Assembly: GCA_045106235.1 (NCBI GenBank)
Contig: JBGCEJ010000024.1
Location: 62,001 to 126,000, forward strand
Length of the DNA: 64,000 nt
Origin: UBA4427 sp045106235
GTDB taxonomy: Bacteria > Myxococcota_A > UBA9160 > UBA4427
Direction: 5' to 3'
A model generated the notes under the pieces. That model was given only the letters and a program-made list of their open reading frames with translations. It was not told the DNA's origin and searched no databases. Shown in pieces: positions 7,814 to 17,216 of the stretch (position 1 is its first letter; each line of letters opens with the position of its first letter). The translations under genes and the position numbers were made by a program.

Positions 7814-9178
7814 TTAGTCGATCTCGGACCAACTCCGCGCAGGATAGAGATCCACCGCGGGCGCGTAGAGCCACTCGTCTCGGTAGGCGTTGCGCGCCAA
7901 ATACTGGATCAGCGGCTCGTCTTCGAGCTTCCGCGCCTGAATCGCTTCCTCCAGTTGAATGAGGCCTTCTGCGCGGGAGGCGGGGCGCTGTCCGAGAAGT
8001 GTCCCCAACTCCTCGCAGTCGATCTCTTCAATCGCAGGACCGAAACGCCGCTTTCGATCCATGCAGGCGATCAGCATCCGGACCGCATCAGCGCGCGATG
8101 TCGCGAAGGCGTCCTCCAGCTTCGGCACCACGTCTTTTTCTTGCGCATAGATCGCGGCCTCCGCGAGCACGTCTCGCTCCCCCGCCGCTTCGGGCATTTC
8201 CGGCCGAGCAATTTCAATCTCCATCGCTGCGGCCAGCATCTCAACCGTCGCACGGTCTCCTACGTAGCGGTAGCAGAGATACGATGCGAGAGATTCTCTC
8301 GGGTGGGCATTCAAACAGACGTAGTGAATCGGAATCATCCCCCGCACGTTCTGATGAACCGCGTAATACTGCGCCGCGAATCGGGCGTACGGAATCCCCG
8401 ACGCTTCCGAATAGAGATCAAAGAGACCTGTTAGGCCGCCGGAGGGGTTATAAAACTCGCGGACCATGATATTGCCGAGGTCTTCCATGGGATCGCCCCA
8501 ATGTCCGAGTTCCCAGTCGATGATCGAACTCACCCGGTCGCCCTGAAACATGAAGTTGACCGGCCCCGTATCTCCCTGCACGAGGGATACGCGAGCGACC
8601 TCTTCGGGGACGAAGCGTTCGAGCCATTGAAGCCCGTAGGTCGTCAAGGGATCCTGGTAGCCCTTCAGGAAAAACTTCCACTGGTTTTCGATTTCGTGGA
8701 CCGAGTCGAGCGCGGTTTCCTTGGCCGTGGTCGGGCGCCTCGACATGACATCGTCGATTCCCAGCGCGTCGAGGTCAAGCTGATGCATGCGAGCAAGGAC
8801 GCGCATGAAGTCTTCCATGATCGCGCGCTGCTGCGCCGCATCCTCGAGGCGGTCGATGTCCGCGCTACCGGGATCCCGAGAAAAAAGAGTGGCGCGAAGA
8901 TCGCCGTTCCAGCCATAGACCTGGGTCGCCGGGATATCTGTCTTGCCGAGGGCCTGGGTGATCCGCGTTTCGCGCTCCAGGCGTCGGGGGTCGACTTTCT
9001 CCGTCTCTCTCTGCAAACGGAGAAAACCTTCCAGGACCGATCCGTCGCTGCGCTTGATGTCGACGATCCAGGCCTCGCGCCGGGCCACATGCCGGCGCAG
9101 GGTCACGATCTCGCCCTCCCCGACTTGCGAGATCCATTCCGTCATTCCCGCCGGTAAATCGTGATCCAGCTCAGCCAT
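7814..9178 (-). CDS. APH-fold phosphotransferase family protein
   Basis: A 454-residue protein of the aminoglycoside-phosphotransferase/choline-kinase superfamily, in the group close to the kinase domain of ACAD10/11. The catalytic-loop segment reads VQGDTGPVNFMF, where the usual HGD is QGD with Asp and Asn kept. The metal-binding aspartate follows in IIDWELGHWGDP. A C-terminal extension of about 150 residues is found in these longer members. The start at 9178 is backed by GAGGAGG eight bases upstream. It is divergent from the zinc-ribbon SDR gene across 138 bases and precedes the BLUF gene on the same strand. The substrate is unknown; in related proteins it is a hydroxyacyl compound. Confidence 0.82.
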   Translation of the reverse strand: MAELDHDLPAGMTEWISQVGEGEIVTLRRHVARREAWIVDIKRSDGSVLEGFLRLQRETEKVDPRRLERETRITQALGKTDIPATQVYGWNGDLRATLFSRDPGSADIDRLEDAAQQRAIMEDFMRVLARMHQLDLDALGIDDVMSRRPTTAKETALDSVHEIENQWKFFLKGYQDPLTTYGLQWLERFVPEEVARVSLVQGDTGPVNFMFQGDRVSSIIDWELGHWGDPMEDLGNIMVREFYNPSGGLTGLFDLYSEASGIPYARFAAQYYAVHQNVRGMIPIHYVCLNAHPRESLASYLCYRYVGDRATVEMLAAAMEIEIARPEMPEAAGERDVLAEAAIYAQEKDVVPKLEDAFATSRADAVRMLIACMDRKRRFGPAIEEIDCEELGTLLGQRPASRAEGLIQLEEAIQARKLEDEPLIQYLARNAYRDEWLYAPAVDLYPARSWSEID

Positions 9179-9316
9179 CCTTGCCTCCTCGGTTCCGCGC
9201 CGTTCTTGCGTCTCGAAACGATAACCCGAGCGCGGGGCGCTTGGGGACCTCCCTCGCCTCCCCCGCTTACGTCTACTGCGACGCATCGGCCCGGGAGGTG
9301 TTAGATTCTGCTCCCC

Positions 9317-11011
9317 ATGGCCGAAGACCCTCCAAAAGACCGCCCCCAAGCGCAACCCTCGCTTGAATCCGCTTTGGCGTGGCTCGAATCGTTGGCCGCT
9401 GAGCCTAGCGAGATCGCCGCGCTGGATGCGGAATCGCTCCGCCGGCTGAGGGCGGCGGCGGGGCGCGTCGCATTCCCCGAACGCAGCGAACGCCGCGCCC
9501 TGATCGCCGAGCGCAAGCGCCTCCTTCGTGAATCGAAACGGGGGCGGGATGACGCGGCGCTCGATGCCACAAGCAATCGTTCAATGAAGCGCGCGCTGCG
9601 CTTCCCTGTCCCGCCGGAACATGCAGAGATTTCATCGGATTCTCGGATTCTCCTCGAGAAGCAGGCCGCCGCTCCGCGACTCCCAGAAGATCTCGAGGCG
9701 AACGGACCCGGCGAGCACGCGGAAGCGCGAAAGGAAGGTGCCCCTCGCAGGCGGCTGGCCGAGAATCGAAACTGCTATGTCTGCAAGACCGATTTCGACG
9801 AAGTACATTCGCATTACGACTCGATGTGTCCGGAATGCGCAGCGTTCAATTGGGAAAAGCGAACGCAAACCGCCGACCTGAAAGGCCGCGTCGCCCTCCT
9901 GACCGGCGCCCGGGTGAAAATCGGATTTGAGGCAGCCCTGCTTCTGCTTCGGGCCGGCGCACAGGTCATCGTCACGACTCGGTTCCCCGGCGACGCCGCG
10001 AAACGTTTTCGGAAAGAGGACGATTTTGAAACCTGGGAAGACCGGATCTCGATCTTCGGGCTCGACCTGCGCCATACCCCGAGCATCGAAACCCTCGCCG
10101 CCCATCTCGACGCAACGCTGCCTCGACTCGATTTTTTGATCCACAACGCTTGCCAAACGGTGCGGCGCCCCCCCGCCTATTACACGCATTTGCTGGGCGA
10201 TGAAGAATTTGACCGACTCGAGCCGCGCACGCGCAACCTCGTGCGAGCCCATGAGTCCTTGATTGGGGACGCCGTCGGGCCCGCGCTTTCCGCCTCCGAA
10301 TCGGGCGCCGAATCGAGTGCCGAAGGCGGATCGGGCGAGAACACGCCGGAAGGCGCCGCGCGTCCGAAGGCGCTCCTCGCAGGAGAACAGGCCGCCCGGG
10401 CACTCACGGGAATTCAGCAGGCGAGCACGCTGTCTCAAATCGACCTTCTCGGCGAAAACGACCAGGCTCACCTTTTCCCGGAAGGCATCGTCGACGGCGA
10501 GGGACAACAGCTCGACCTTCGCGAGGGAAACTCCTGGCGCATGGATCTCGCTGAAGTGCCGACGCTGGAGCTCATCGAAGTGCAGCTCGTAAACTCGATT
10601 GCGCCCTTCGTCCTGACCTCACGGCTCAAACCACTGATGATGCGCATCCCCTCGCGCGACAAACACGTGGTAAACGTCTCCGCGATGGAGGGCCAGTTCT
10701 ATCGCAACTTCAAAACGACGCGGCATCCCCATACGAATATGGCCAAGGCCGCACTCAACATGATGACCCGAACCTCCGCGGCGGATTTCGTGAAGGATGG
10801 CATCCATATGAACAGCGTCGATACCGGCTGGGTCACAGACGAGGATCCCTTCGCCCACGCCGTCATGAAGGAGTCGGAACAGCGCTTTGCCCCACCCCTC
10901 GACTCAGTCGACGGTGCTGCCCGGGTCATCGCTCCGATCTTCGACGGATTCAATACCGGCGTGCATTGTTGGGGCCAATTCCTCAAGGACTATCATCCAA
11001 CGCGCTGGTAG
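9317..11011 (+). CDS. atypical SDR oxidoreductase with N-terminal zinc ribbon
   Basis: A 564-residue protein with three parts. Residues 1-150 are charged and helical. Residues 153-174 form a zinc ribbon (CYVC and CPEC, Cys153, 156, 171, 174). From about 188 there is a short-chain dehydrogenase domain with the cofactor motif TGARVKIG (196-203). The SDR core is interrupted by a low-complexity insert at about residues 285-410. The catalytic serine is present (Ser455, NVSAME) and so is the lysine (Lys477), but the YxxxK tyrosine position is threonine (HPHTNMAK, Thr473). Dehydrogenase activity is therefore doubtful. An in-frame TAG at 9302 leaves ATG 9317 as the first start, without a clear ribosome site. 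Confidence 0.82.
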   Translation: MAEDPPKDRPQAQPSLESALAWLESLAAEPSEIAALDAESLRRLRAAAGRVAFPERSERRALIAERKRLLRESKRGRDDAALDATSNRSMKRALRFPVPPEHAEISSDSRILLEKQAAAPRLPEDLEANGPGEHAEARKEGAPRRRLAENRNCYVCKTDFDEVHSHYDSMCPECAAFNWEKRTQTADLKGRVALLTGARVKIGFEAALLLLRAGAQVIVTTRFPGDAAKRFRKEDDFETWEDRISIFGLDLRHTPSIETLAAHLDATLPRLDFLIHNACQTVRRPPAYYTHLLGDEEFDRLEPRTRNLVRAHESLIGDAVGPALSASESGAESSAEGGSGENTPEGAARPKALLAGEQAARALTGIQQASTLSQIDLLGENDQAHLFPEGIVDGEGQQLDLREGNSWRMDLAEVPTLELIEVQLVNSIAPFVLTSRLKPLMMRIPSRDKHVVNVSAMEGQFYRNFKTTRHPHTNMAKAALNMMTRTSAADFVKDGIHMNSVDTGWVTDEDPFAHAVMKESEQRFAPPLDSVDGAARVIAPIFDGFNTGVHCWGQFLKDYHPTRW

Positions 11012-11087
11012 CGGGCCCCGCGATCTAGAAGCGCGGCCGCGTCTCTTCTCCCTTTTCCTTGCCCTTCAAGAACCGAAAGACCGCCTC

Positions 11088-11912
11088 ATGCCTCCGCCCC
11101 CGCCCCCGCCCCCATTTCAACGCCGCAGCGAAAACTGGACGGATGAACGCTCTCCGGATGCGCTGCCGATTCGAATCGTGCTGGTCGAGACCAGCCATCC
11201 GGGCAATATTGGCGCTGCGGCGCGGGCCATGAAAACGATGGGCCTGCAAGATCTCTATCTTGTCAGCCCCGCCGATTTCCCCTCCGAGGAGGCCGAGCGA
11301 CGCGCCGTGGGTGCGGTCGACGTGCTGAATCGAGCGGTCGTCACACAGACCCTCGGAGAAGCTCTGGCAGACTGTCAGTTTGTGATCGGCGGCTCCGCGA
11401 GACCCCGGGAGCTCGCGATTCCCGTTCTCGACGCTCGGGCGGCGGGACGTCGGATCATAGAAGAGGCCGCAGGCGGTGCCCCCGTCGCCGTTCTTTTCGG
11501 CGCAGAGCGAAGCGGGCTCACGAACGAAGCCCTTAGTGCCTGTTCGCATCGCCTGCATATTCCGACGAGTGCGGACTTCAAATCCCTGAACCTCGCCGCC
11601 GCGGTCCAGCTGGTCTGCTACGAGATCCTCGTCGCGAGCGGCACATCGGATGAAGACGGGCTCGCCACGATTTCAGAAGAAGACGCGGAGCCGCTGCCCA
11701 CCCATGAAGAAATGGAATATTTCTTCCAGCATCTGAACCGCACGCTCGAGGGTGAGAAGTTCTCTGGCCCCGTGAACCCCGACAAGATCAACGCCAAGCT
11801 CCGCCGCTTCGTCACCCGCGGCCGCCCCACCGACAACGAGCTCAAGCTCCTCCATGGCCTTGTCCAGCTCATGAAGGGCGGAAAACAGCGCCGCCAGAGC
11901 GAACGCAGCTAG
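11088..11912 (+). CDS. trmJ: tRNA (cytidine/uridine-32-2'-O)-methyltransferase TrmJ
   Basis: A 274-residue SPOUT methyltransferase that methylates the 2'-oxygen of nucleotide 32 in the tRNA anticodon loop, using S-adenosylmethionine. The three SPOUT motifs are clear: VETSHPGNIGAAARAMKTMG at the start, LFGAERSGLTNEAL in the middle and IPTSADFKSLNLAAAVQL forming the knotted cofactor site. The C-terminal helical dimer region with LRRFVTRGRPT is as in TrmJ. The frame is open far upstream, but the family start is just after a proline run at ATG 11088. Its TAG shares bases with the stop of the convergent DUF1214 gene (CTAG, four-base overlap). This is a housekeeping gene. Confidence 0.93.
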   Translation: MPPPPPPPPFQRRSENWTDERSPDALPIRIVLVETSHPGNIGAAARAMKTMGLQDLYLVSPADFPSEEAERRAVGAVDVLNRAVVTQTLGEALADCQFVIGGSARPRELAIPVLDARAAGRRIIEEAAGGAPVAVLFGAERSGLTNEALSACSHRLHIPTSADFKSLNLAAAVQLVCYEILVASGTSDEDGLATISEEDAEPLPTHEEMEYFFQHLNRTLEGEKFSGPVNPDKINAKLRRFVTRGRPTDNELKLLHGLVQLMKGGKQRRQSERS

Positions 11913-13147
11913 CGCTTGCCTAACATGCGCGCCTTCGCGACGGCTTCTTCAAGGGGAAGTCGCGTGACCGTCGGGAGCGGCGGCTTCGTGTCGCGCTCCC
12001 CGACGTAGCGGAAAGTCATGAAGCCGCGCTGATGCCCTGCGGTTTCGAGATAGTTCGGATGCTTCGTTCGGCCATGCGCGACCACAAAACGGACCTTTCC
12101 ATCCGGATCGACTTTCACATTCTCGCCCGTACGCGAGGTGCGGCGCTGGGCATAGTCGACGGATTCATGCCAGGGATTCTCGATCGCAAGGTTCCAGAAG
12201 CGAACGTCGAGCGGGTCGACTTCGACGATCAGCGCCTCCTCCGGACCGAAATTATACGTCCCGATCACGTAGAGATTATCCGTGCTGCTGATATCGGCAC
12301 CGAAATCGTCCGAGTTCCGCAGCTTAAAGAGGTTTTCGTCCTCACCCAGAGACGGCGACACGTAGTGATGCAGGAAACCGATCCCGCGGATCGCGTTATG
12401 CGCGTTGCGAATCCCAGCCGCGACTTCCGCGTCCGTCGACGGAGCGAGCGGGTCATATCGCTTTCGGCCAACGGCCTCCACTTGATAGGTCGCGGGCTTT
12501 TCCTTCTTCCGGTCGCCGAAATACTGCCGAACCAGAACCGTTCCCGAGCCCGCTTCCTTACCCGTCTTTATCCAGTCTCCCTTCCCAGACGGCTTTTCAC
12601 CGGAAAGCCAGATCGTGAAGTTCCCTCGCCAGTCCGTCTTCAGGTCGCGCTCATTCAAATACCCAATCGACTTACTCCGCCCGTTCGCCTGGGTCGATAA
12701 AACCGTAAAAGAAAGATGATCGACGGACCCGAGGTTCCCAGTGATCTTGTAGTCGACCGCGCCGTCCCAGACCATATTATCGTACTCGCCGTCGGGGTTA
12801 TCGCCGCCGATCTTGCGCCGAGGCGTATCCATCCTCGCGAAATGGGGCGCGGCGGCATAGCCGTCTCCCGTCACATCCGAAGACATCGTCAGCGTTCGCA
12901 AAATGAAGCGCATTCCCTCGGATGCCTCACGATCGTTGACCGCGTCGTTCAAAATCATGTGCCGCATCTTCACGAGGGTGCCTATGACTTCGTCAAAGGC
13001 TTGGACGCTTTCAAGGTCGTCGAACTCGCTCGTCGGCATGCCCGCCATTCTCTCGCGGGGCGCTTCCTCCTCCGCAGAGGCCGAAATCGGAGCCAGCGCG
13101 AGCAAAAAAAACACCGCCAGGACTATCACGTGTATCGATCGGGACAT
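11909..13147 (-). CDS. DUF1214-type secreted protein
   Basis: A 412-residue exported protein: a signal peptide with a hydrophobic core of about 18 residues ends near ISASA, followed by a mature part rich in beta strands. The second half (NLYVIGTYNF, then VRFWNLAIENPWHES and the late VVAHGRTKHPN segment) resembles DUF1214, a domain of unknown function often found with DUF1254. I place the start at ATG 13147, because GGAG lies six bases before it; ATGs at 13150 and 13159 are in frame but badly spaced. It is the last gene of a probable minus-strand operon with the Baeyer-Villiger-type monooxygenase (gap 47), the MMPL transporter and the MFS exporter. No enzyme activity can be assigned. Confidence 0.75.
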   Translation of the reverse strand: MSRSIHVIVLAVFFLLALAPISASAEEEAPRERMAGMPTSEFDDLESVQAFDEVIGTLVKMRHMILNDAVNDREASEGMRFILRTLTMSSDVTGDGYAAAPHFARMDTPRRKIGGDNPDGEYDNMVWDGAVDYKITGNLGSVDHLSFTVLSTQANGRSKSIGYLNERDLKTDWRGNFTIWLSGEKPSGKGDWIKTGKEAGSGTVLVRQYFGDRKKEKPATYQVEAVGRKRYDPLAPSTDAEVAAGIRNAHNAIRGIGFLHHYVSPSLGEDENLFKLRNSDDFGADISSTDNLYVIGTYNFGPEEALIVEVDPLDVRFWNLAIENPWHESVDYAQRRTSRTGENVKVDPDGKVRFVVAHGRTKHPNYLETAGHQRGFMTFRYVGERDTKPPLPTVTRLPLEEAVAKARMLGKR

Positions 13148-13194
13148 CATATTCTCCATTGGGACTGCGTTAAAGCACTTCGTTCAGGAAGACC

Positions 13195-14658
13195 TCAAGA
13201 CGATCGCGGCTTCGACTCGAACGCCTCGGGATCAATCTCTTTCAGCTGCTCGCCAAACGCCGACATCGAATGCGGCCACTGCGTCACGACGCGGCCACTC
13301 GGAGATCGGTAGTAGCCGTTACAGCCGGCTCCCCAGACTTCAACCGCTTCAATATCTTCTTGAAGCTGCGTGTTATAGCTCGCCATCGGATCCGCCTTAA
13401 CGTCGACCCAGGCGAGCCCTTCCGAGGCGATCCGCTCGATATGGCCCATCGCGTGGTCCACCTCAAACTCGATCATCGTAATGAGTGAACCGTTATTCGT
13501 GTTCGGCCCGTAGAGCATGAAGAGGTTCGGGAACCCTGACGTGGTCACCCCCAAATACGCCTGCGCCCCGTCTTTCCAGACCTCTTCCAGACGAACCCCG
13601 TCACGCCCCTGTACTTCGATCGCGGACAAATATTTCGTGGCGGCGAAACCCGTCGCGAGAACCAGGGTATCGATCTCCCGCGTCACGCCGTCCTTGGTCA
13701 CGATCCCCGTCGCCGTGATCCGCTCAATCGGATCCGTCACGAGTTCGAGGTTCGGTTCGTTGAACGCTGGATAGTATTCGTTCGAAAAGAGCGGTCGCTT
13801 GCAGCCCCAGGGATGCGTCGGGACGAGCTTTTCTCGAAGGGCCTCATCCTCGACGACTTCGATATTGCCGAGGCCCGCTGCTTCCATTTCAGAACGCGCG
13901 CCCGAATCCGTGAACGCCGTCCCCGTATCAATCCCCTGAAAGATTTCCGCGCGAAGAAGGTTCGCAGCGTCGGGGTCGGTTCTGAAATGCGTCAATTCCT
14001 CTTCGCTGTACGGCGCGTCGGCTTTGGGCAGGACCCAGTTCGCGGAGCGCTGAAAGAGGTGGATCTGCCCCCCGGTTTTCGTAATTTCGGGAATGAACTG
14101 AACGGCGCTCGCGGCGCTCCCGACGACGCCGACCTTCTTGTCAGAAAGATCGTAGTCCCAGTCCCACTGCGAGGAGTGAAACGTCTTCCCCTCAAATTGG
14201 TCGAGGCCTTCGATTTCGGGAAGGACAATCTCGTTGAACATCCCGATCGCACTCACAACGATATCGGCTTCTTCCGAGGCGCGATTGCCCTCGAATTCAA
14301 GCGTCCATTTCGCCTGCGCGTCGTCCCAGGTCGCGGACTGAACCGGCACGCCAAATTCGCAGGAGCGGATCAGGTCATATTTCTCGGCGATGCCCTCGAG
14401 GTACTCGAGAATCTCCGGCTGAGGCGCATAGGGGCGCGACCAGTCCGGCTTCACCTCAAACGAAAAGGAGTAGAGATGAGACGGGATATCGCAGGCGCAT
14501 CCGGGATACCGATTCTGGTTCCAGGTCCCCCCCACTTGGTCGCTCTTTTCAAAAAGCGTGAAGTTGTTGAAGCCGGCTTGCCGGAGCCGGATGGCCATAC
14601 AAAGGCCGCCCGGCCCCGCGCCCATGATTGCAATTCTTAGATCTCTGCCGGCTGCCAT
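13195..14658 (-). CDS. flavin-containing monooxygenase, Baeyer-Villiger type
   Basis: A 487-residue class B flavoprotein monooxygenase. Residues near the start carry the FAD fingerprint GAGPGG, followed by FEKSDQVGGTW, the usual continuation in this group. The Baeyer-Villiger fingerprint FxGxxxHxxxW(P/D) is present as FEGKTFHSSQWD. The NADPH site is VVGSAASAVQ, in which the middle glycine of GxGxxG is replaced by serine or alanine, as is common in the family. A late VLATGF motif is present. Expected reaction: insertion of oxygen next to a ketone, or heteroatom oxidation, with NADPH and oxygen in the cytoplasm; the substrate is unknown. A GTG three bases upstream is an alternative start. Its co-directional neighbours encode two exporters. 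Confidence 0.88.
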   Translation of the reverse strand: MAAGRDLRIAIMGAGPGGLCMAIRLRQAGFNNFTLFEKSDQVGGTWNQNRYPGCACDIPSHLYSFSFEVKPDWSRPYAPQPEILEYLEGIAEKYDLIRSCEFGVPVQSATWDDAQAKWTLEFEGNRASEEADIVVSAIGMFNEIVLPEIEGLDQFEGKTFHSSQWDWDYDLSDKKVGVVGSAASAVQFIPEITKTGGQIHLFQRSANWVLPKADAPYSEEELTHFRTDPDAANLLRAEIFQGIDTGTAFTDSGARSEMEAAGLGNIEVVEDEALREKLVPTHPWGCKRPLFSNEYYPAFNEPNLELVTDPIERITATGIVTKDGVTREIDTLVLATGFAATKYLSAIEVQGRDGVRLEEVWKDGAQAYLGVTTSGFPNLFMLYGPNTNNGSLITMIEFEVDHAMGHIERIASEGLAWVDVKADPMASYNTQLQEDIEAVEVWGAGCNGYYRSPSGRVVTQWPHSMSAFGEQLKEIDPEAFESKPRSS

Positions 14659-14719
14659 CACTCAACCCTTCGCCCGAGTCGCCCGCCATTCGAAGCAAGG
14701 TTGCAAAGCGAAGGGCGAC

Positions 14720-17146
14720 TCAAATATTCTCTCGTCTAATGCTGCTGAATTTCGCAGTCACTGTCATGAGGGCCGGAGCCAGCAAAACATCGGCCAAAAA
14801 GGCCATCACGATCGCGAAGGCGGTCAGAATTCCAAAATTCGAGAGATTCGAGAGGTCGGAGAAAACGTAAATAAAGAAGCCGAGAGACAGAATAATGCTC
14901 GTAAACAGGAGCGCCTGGCCCGTCGTCTGAAGCGTCTCGCGCACAGAAAGCTCCACATCTCCCGTCCGCGCATAGCCCCGACGAAAGCCATGCATGAAAT
15001 GAATCGTATCATCGACGGCGAGACCCAAAGCGACACTCCCGATGAGCAGCGAGAACATCTCCAAGGGAATCCCTGCCCACCCCATGAGTCCCAGCGTGAG
15101 CACGATCGGAAAGAGATTCGGAATCATCGCGATCAATCCAAGCCGAAAGCTCCCCAGCAGAATCATCATCAGCGGCGTGATCACCGCCAGCGCGATTCCG
15201 TACGAGCGGAAGAGCGTTTCGATTGTCGCAGCAAAGGTCCGCCCCATCACGACCATCAGCCCCGTGGGCCGGACATTTGCCGCACCATCCAAAGACTTAT
15301 CGAAAATCCGGCGGACTTCCTCAGCGAAGGCCGGATAGAGAGACCCGTCGGCCATAGGCAGCCGGATCGAAAACCGAGCGACACTGAAACCGGTATCGAC
15401 TAAATCTTCGAGATCATCCGTTCCGCTGTTTTCGAATAACAGAAGCTCTTGGGAAACCAACTGGCGGTTTGACGGGATCGCATAGGCCGCCGCGTCCCCC
15501 CCGTTCAAGGCCTGGTGGATTTCTTTCACAACATCGACAAGGGAGATGCTCTTCCCCGCAACGATATCGCCGACCTGCAGACCGCGAAGCGTATGCCGCG
15601 CACGATCGATCCGCTCCAGAACGACAGGCTCATGAAGCCCGTTGTCCTCATCGGTCTCGATCAACAGTTCCATCCCCATCGCCCCGCCGAGTTCAGAATC
15701 GATCTTGGTCGTGGCGACCTTCGCGGGAAAATCGTCCGCGAACCAGTCCAGAGAATTAAAGCTCACCTGAATCCGCAGGATGCCCAAGACCGCGATCACG
15801 AAACATCCGAAACAACTGAACAAGACCCAGCCTGCATTCCGCGTCGCGAAATCGCCGCAGCGGGTCAGCATCTGAATCGAAGAAGGCTCGGCCCCCAGCT
15901 CTTCGTCGTCGAGCTTCCAAGGCAGAATCGCAAGCAAGGCTGGGGAAAGGATCAGTGTCAAGAAGAGCGTCAGAAGAATGCCTAACGGAGCCACCACACC
16001 GAAGATGTAGACAGGCATTAGCTCCGCGGCGGCAAAGGACGCCAATCCGCCCGCCGTCGTCAAACTCGTCATGATAATCGGCAGGCCCGAATGACCTAAC
16101 GCCGAGGCAATCGCTGCCTCCTTATTCTGTCCCGCACGAAGCTGCTGTTGGAAAATCACAACCAGATGAACCGAGCCGCCGACGCCCACGCTTAGCAGGA
16201 ACGAAGGCACCACTTCCGAGATCGGCATCAGCGGAATGCTCGCCGCGCCCATCACCGAAATCGTCGCCAACAGAGAGAGAATGGCCACACTGAGCGGAAT
16301 GATGATGCCCACGAAGCGCCGGAAGACGACGCCCAAAAAGATCGTGATGATCAGAACCGAGAGCCCGGTAAAAAGCACGATGTCCCGAATCAGCGACCCC
16401 ATCAGCGCGGAGTTCAGAATCGGCGCGCCCCCGCCGTAGATCTTGAAATTCGGCCCCTCAAACTTCTCGATGATCCGGTTCACCGCCGAAACGGCTTCCA
16501 TTTCGAGCTCGGCCTTCGACTTGATTCGCCCCGAACTGGGTTCGCTCTCCGCTTCGGCGCCTTCAACATCTCCAGCGTCTTCAAAACCCGAAAACGCGTC
16601 CTGGGACTCACCGATTTGCTCAAGCGTTTCGAGCTCAATCGAAACCGTTGTCAGGGTCGCATCGTCAGAGAGAATTAGATTTCGATAGAGCGGGTTCGCA
16701 AGGGCCCGCGCCTTGAGCGACGGAAGCGCTGCCTCGTTCTCGGGCCATTCCTCCAGAAACTCGGAAACGACGAGGGTATCGTCCTCTCCGCGCGTCTCCC
16801 GAGCGTTAATGAGGCTCTCCACCTCGAGAACGAAAGGCACCTCATCCTCGAAGGCGTCGTGCAGATCTCTCAGCTTCTCAAGAAAAGCGAGGTCAAAGAC
16901 ATCGTCCGCTTCGACCGCGATCACCACCCGATCGTCTCGACCGAATCGCTCGAGAAACGCGTCGTACTCGACGCGGACGGGATCGTCCTTGCGCAGAAAT
17001 TCGTCCACGGAGGCTCGAATCTCGATCTTCGGAACTTGAGTGAGCCCGAGCCCAACCAAAATCAGGACGGCGGCAAGAACGCCATACGCCCATCGGTAGA
17101 GTGTATGACCCAGGGCTTCCAACAGCTTTTCAATGGTTTCGCGCAT
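14720..17146 (-). CDS. MMPL/RND-family transporter
   Basis: An 808-residue inner-membrane protein of the RND superfamily, MMPL branch. The topology is the expected one: one membrane helix near residue 20, a long periplasmic loop (about 50-240), a block of five to six helices, a second periplasmic loop and a second block of six helices ending near the C-terminus. LSVGVGGSVHL and the later GLAVDDTIHFMHG are the paired motifs of helix 4 and helix 10 that carry the proton-relay aspartates in RND pumps; the first copy lacks the aspartates. Likely exports or flips a lipid or hydrophobic metabolite. The start was chosen at ATG 17146, the first in the right place before the first helix. Confidence 0.85.
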   Translation of the reverse strand: MRETIEKLLEALGHTLYRWAYGVLAAVLILVGLGLTQVPKIEIRASVDEFLRKDDPVRVEYDAFLERFGRDDRVVIAVEADDVFDLAFLEKLRDLHDAFEDEVPFVLEVESLINARETRGEDDTLVVSEFLEEWPENEAALPSLKARALANPLYRNLILSDDATLTTVSIELETLEQIGESQDAFSGFEDAGDVEGAEAESEPSSGRIKSKAELEMEAVSAVNRIIEKFEGPNFKIYGGGAPILNSALMGSLIRDIVLFTGLSVLIITIFLGVVFRRFVGIIIPLSVAILSLLATISVMGAASIPLMPISEVVPSFLLSVGVGGSVHLVVIFQQQLRAGQNKEAAIASALGHSGLPIIMTSLTTAGGLASFAAAELMPVYIFGVVAPLGILLTLFLTLILSPALLAILPWKLDDEELGAEPSSIQMLTRCGDFATRNAGWVLFSCFGCFVIAVLGILRIQVSFNSLDWFADDFPAKVATTKIDSELGGAMGMELLIETDEDNGLHEPVVLERIDRARHTLRGLQVGDIVAGKSISLVDVVKEIHQALNGGDAAAYAIPSNRQLVSQELLLFENSGTDDLEDLVDTGFSVARFSIRLPMADGSLYPAFAEEVRRIFDKSLDGAANVRPTGLMVVMGRTFAATIETLFRSYGIALAVITPLMMILLGSFRLGLIAMIPNLFPIVLTLGLMGWAGIPLEMFSLLIGSVALGLAVDDTIHFMHGFRRGYARTGDVELSVRETLQTTGQALLFTSIILSLGFFIYVFSDLSNLSNFGILTAFAIVMAFLADVLLAPALMTVTAKFSSIRRENI

Positions 17147-17216
17147 ATTGCGGCGCACTCTAGCCTGCCCGCAATACTTAGCCCAGCGCGGGCCTCGCAA
17201 ACCCGCCGCCGACGGG

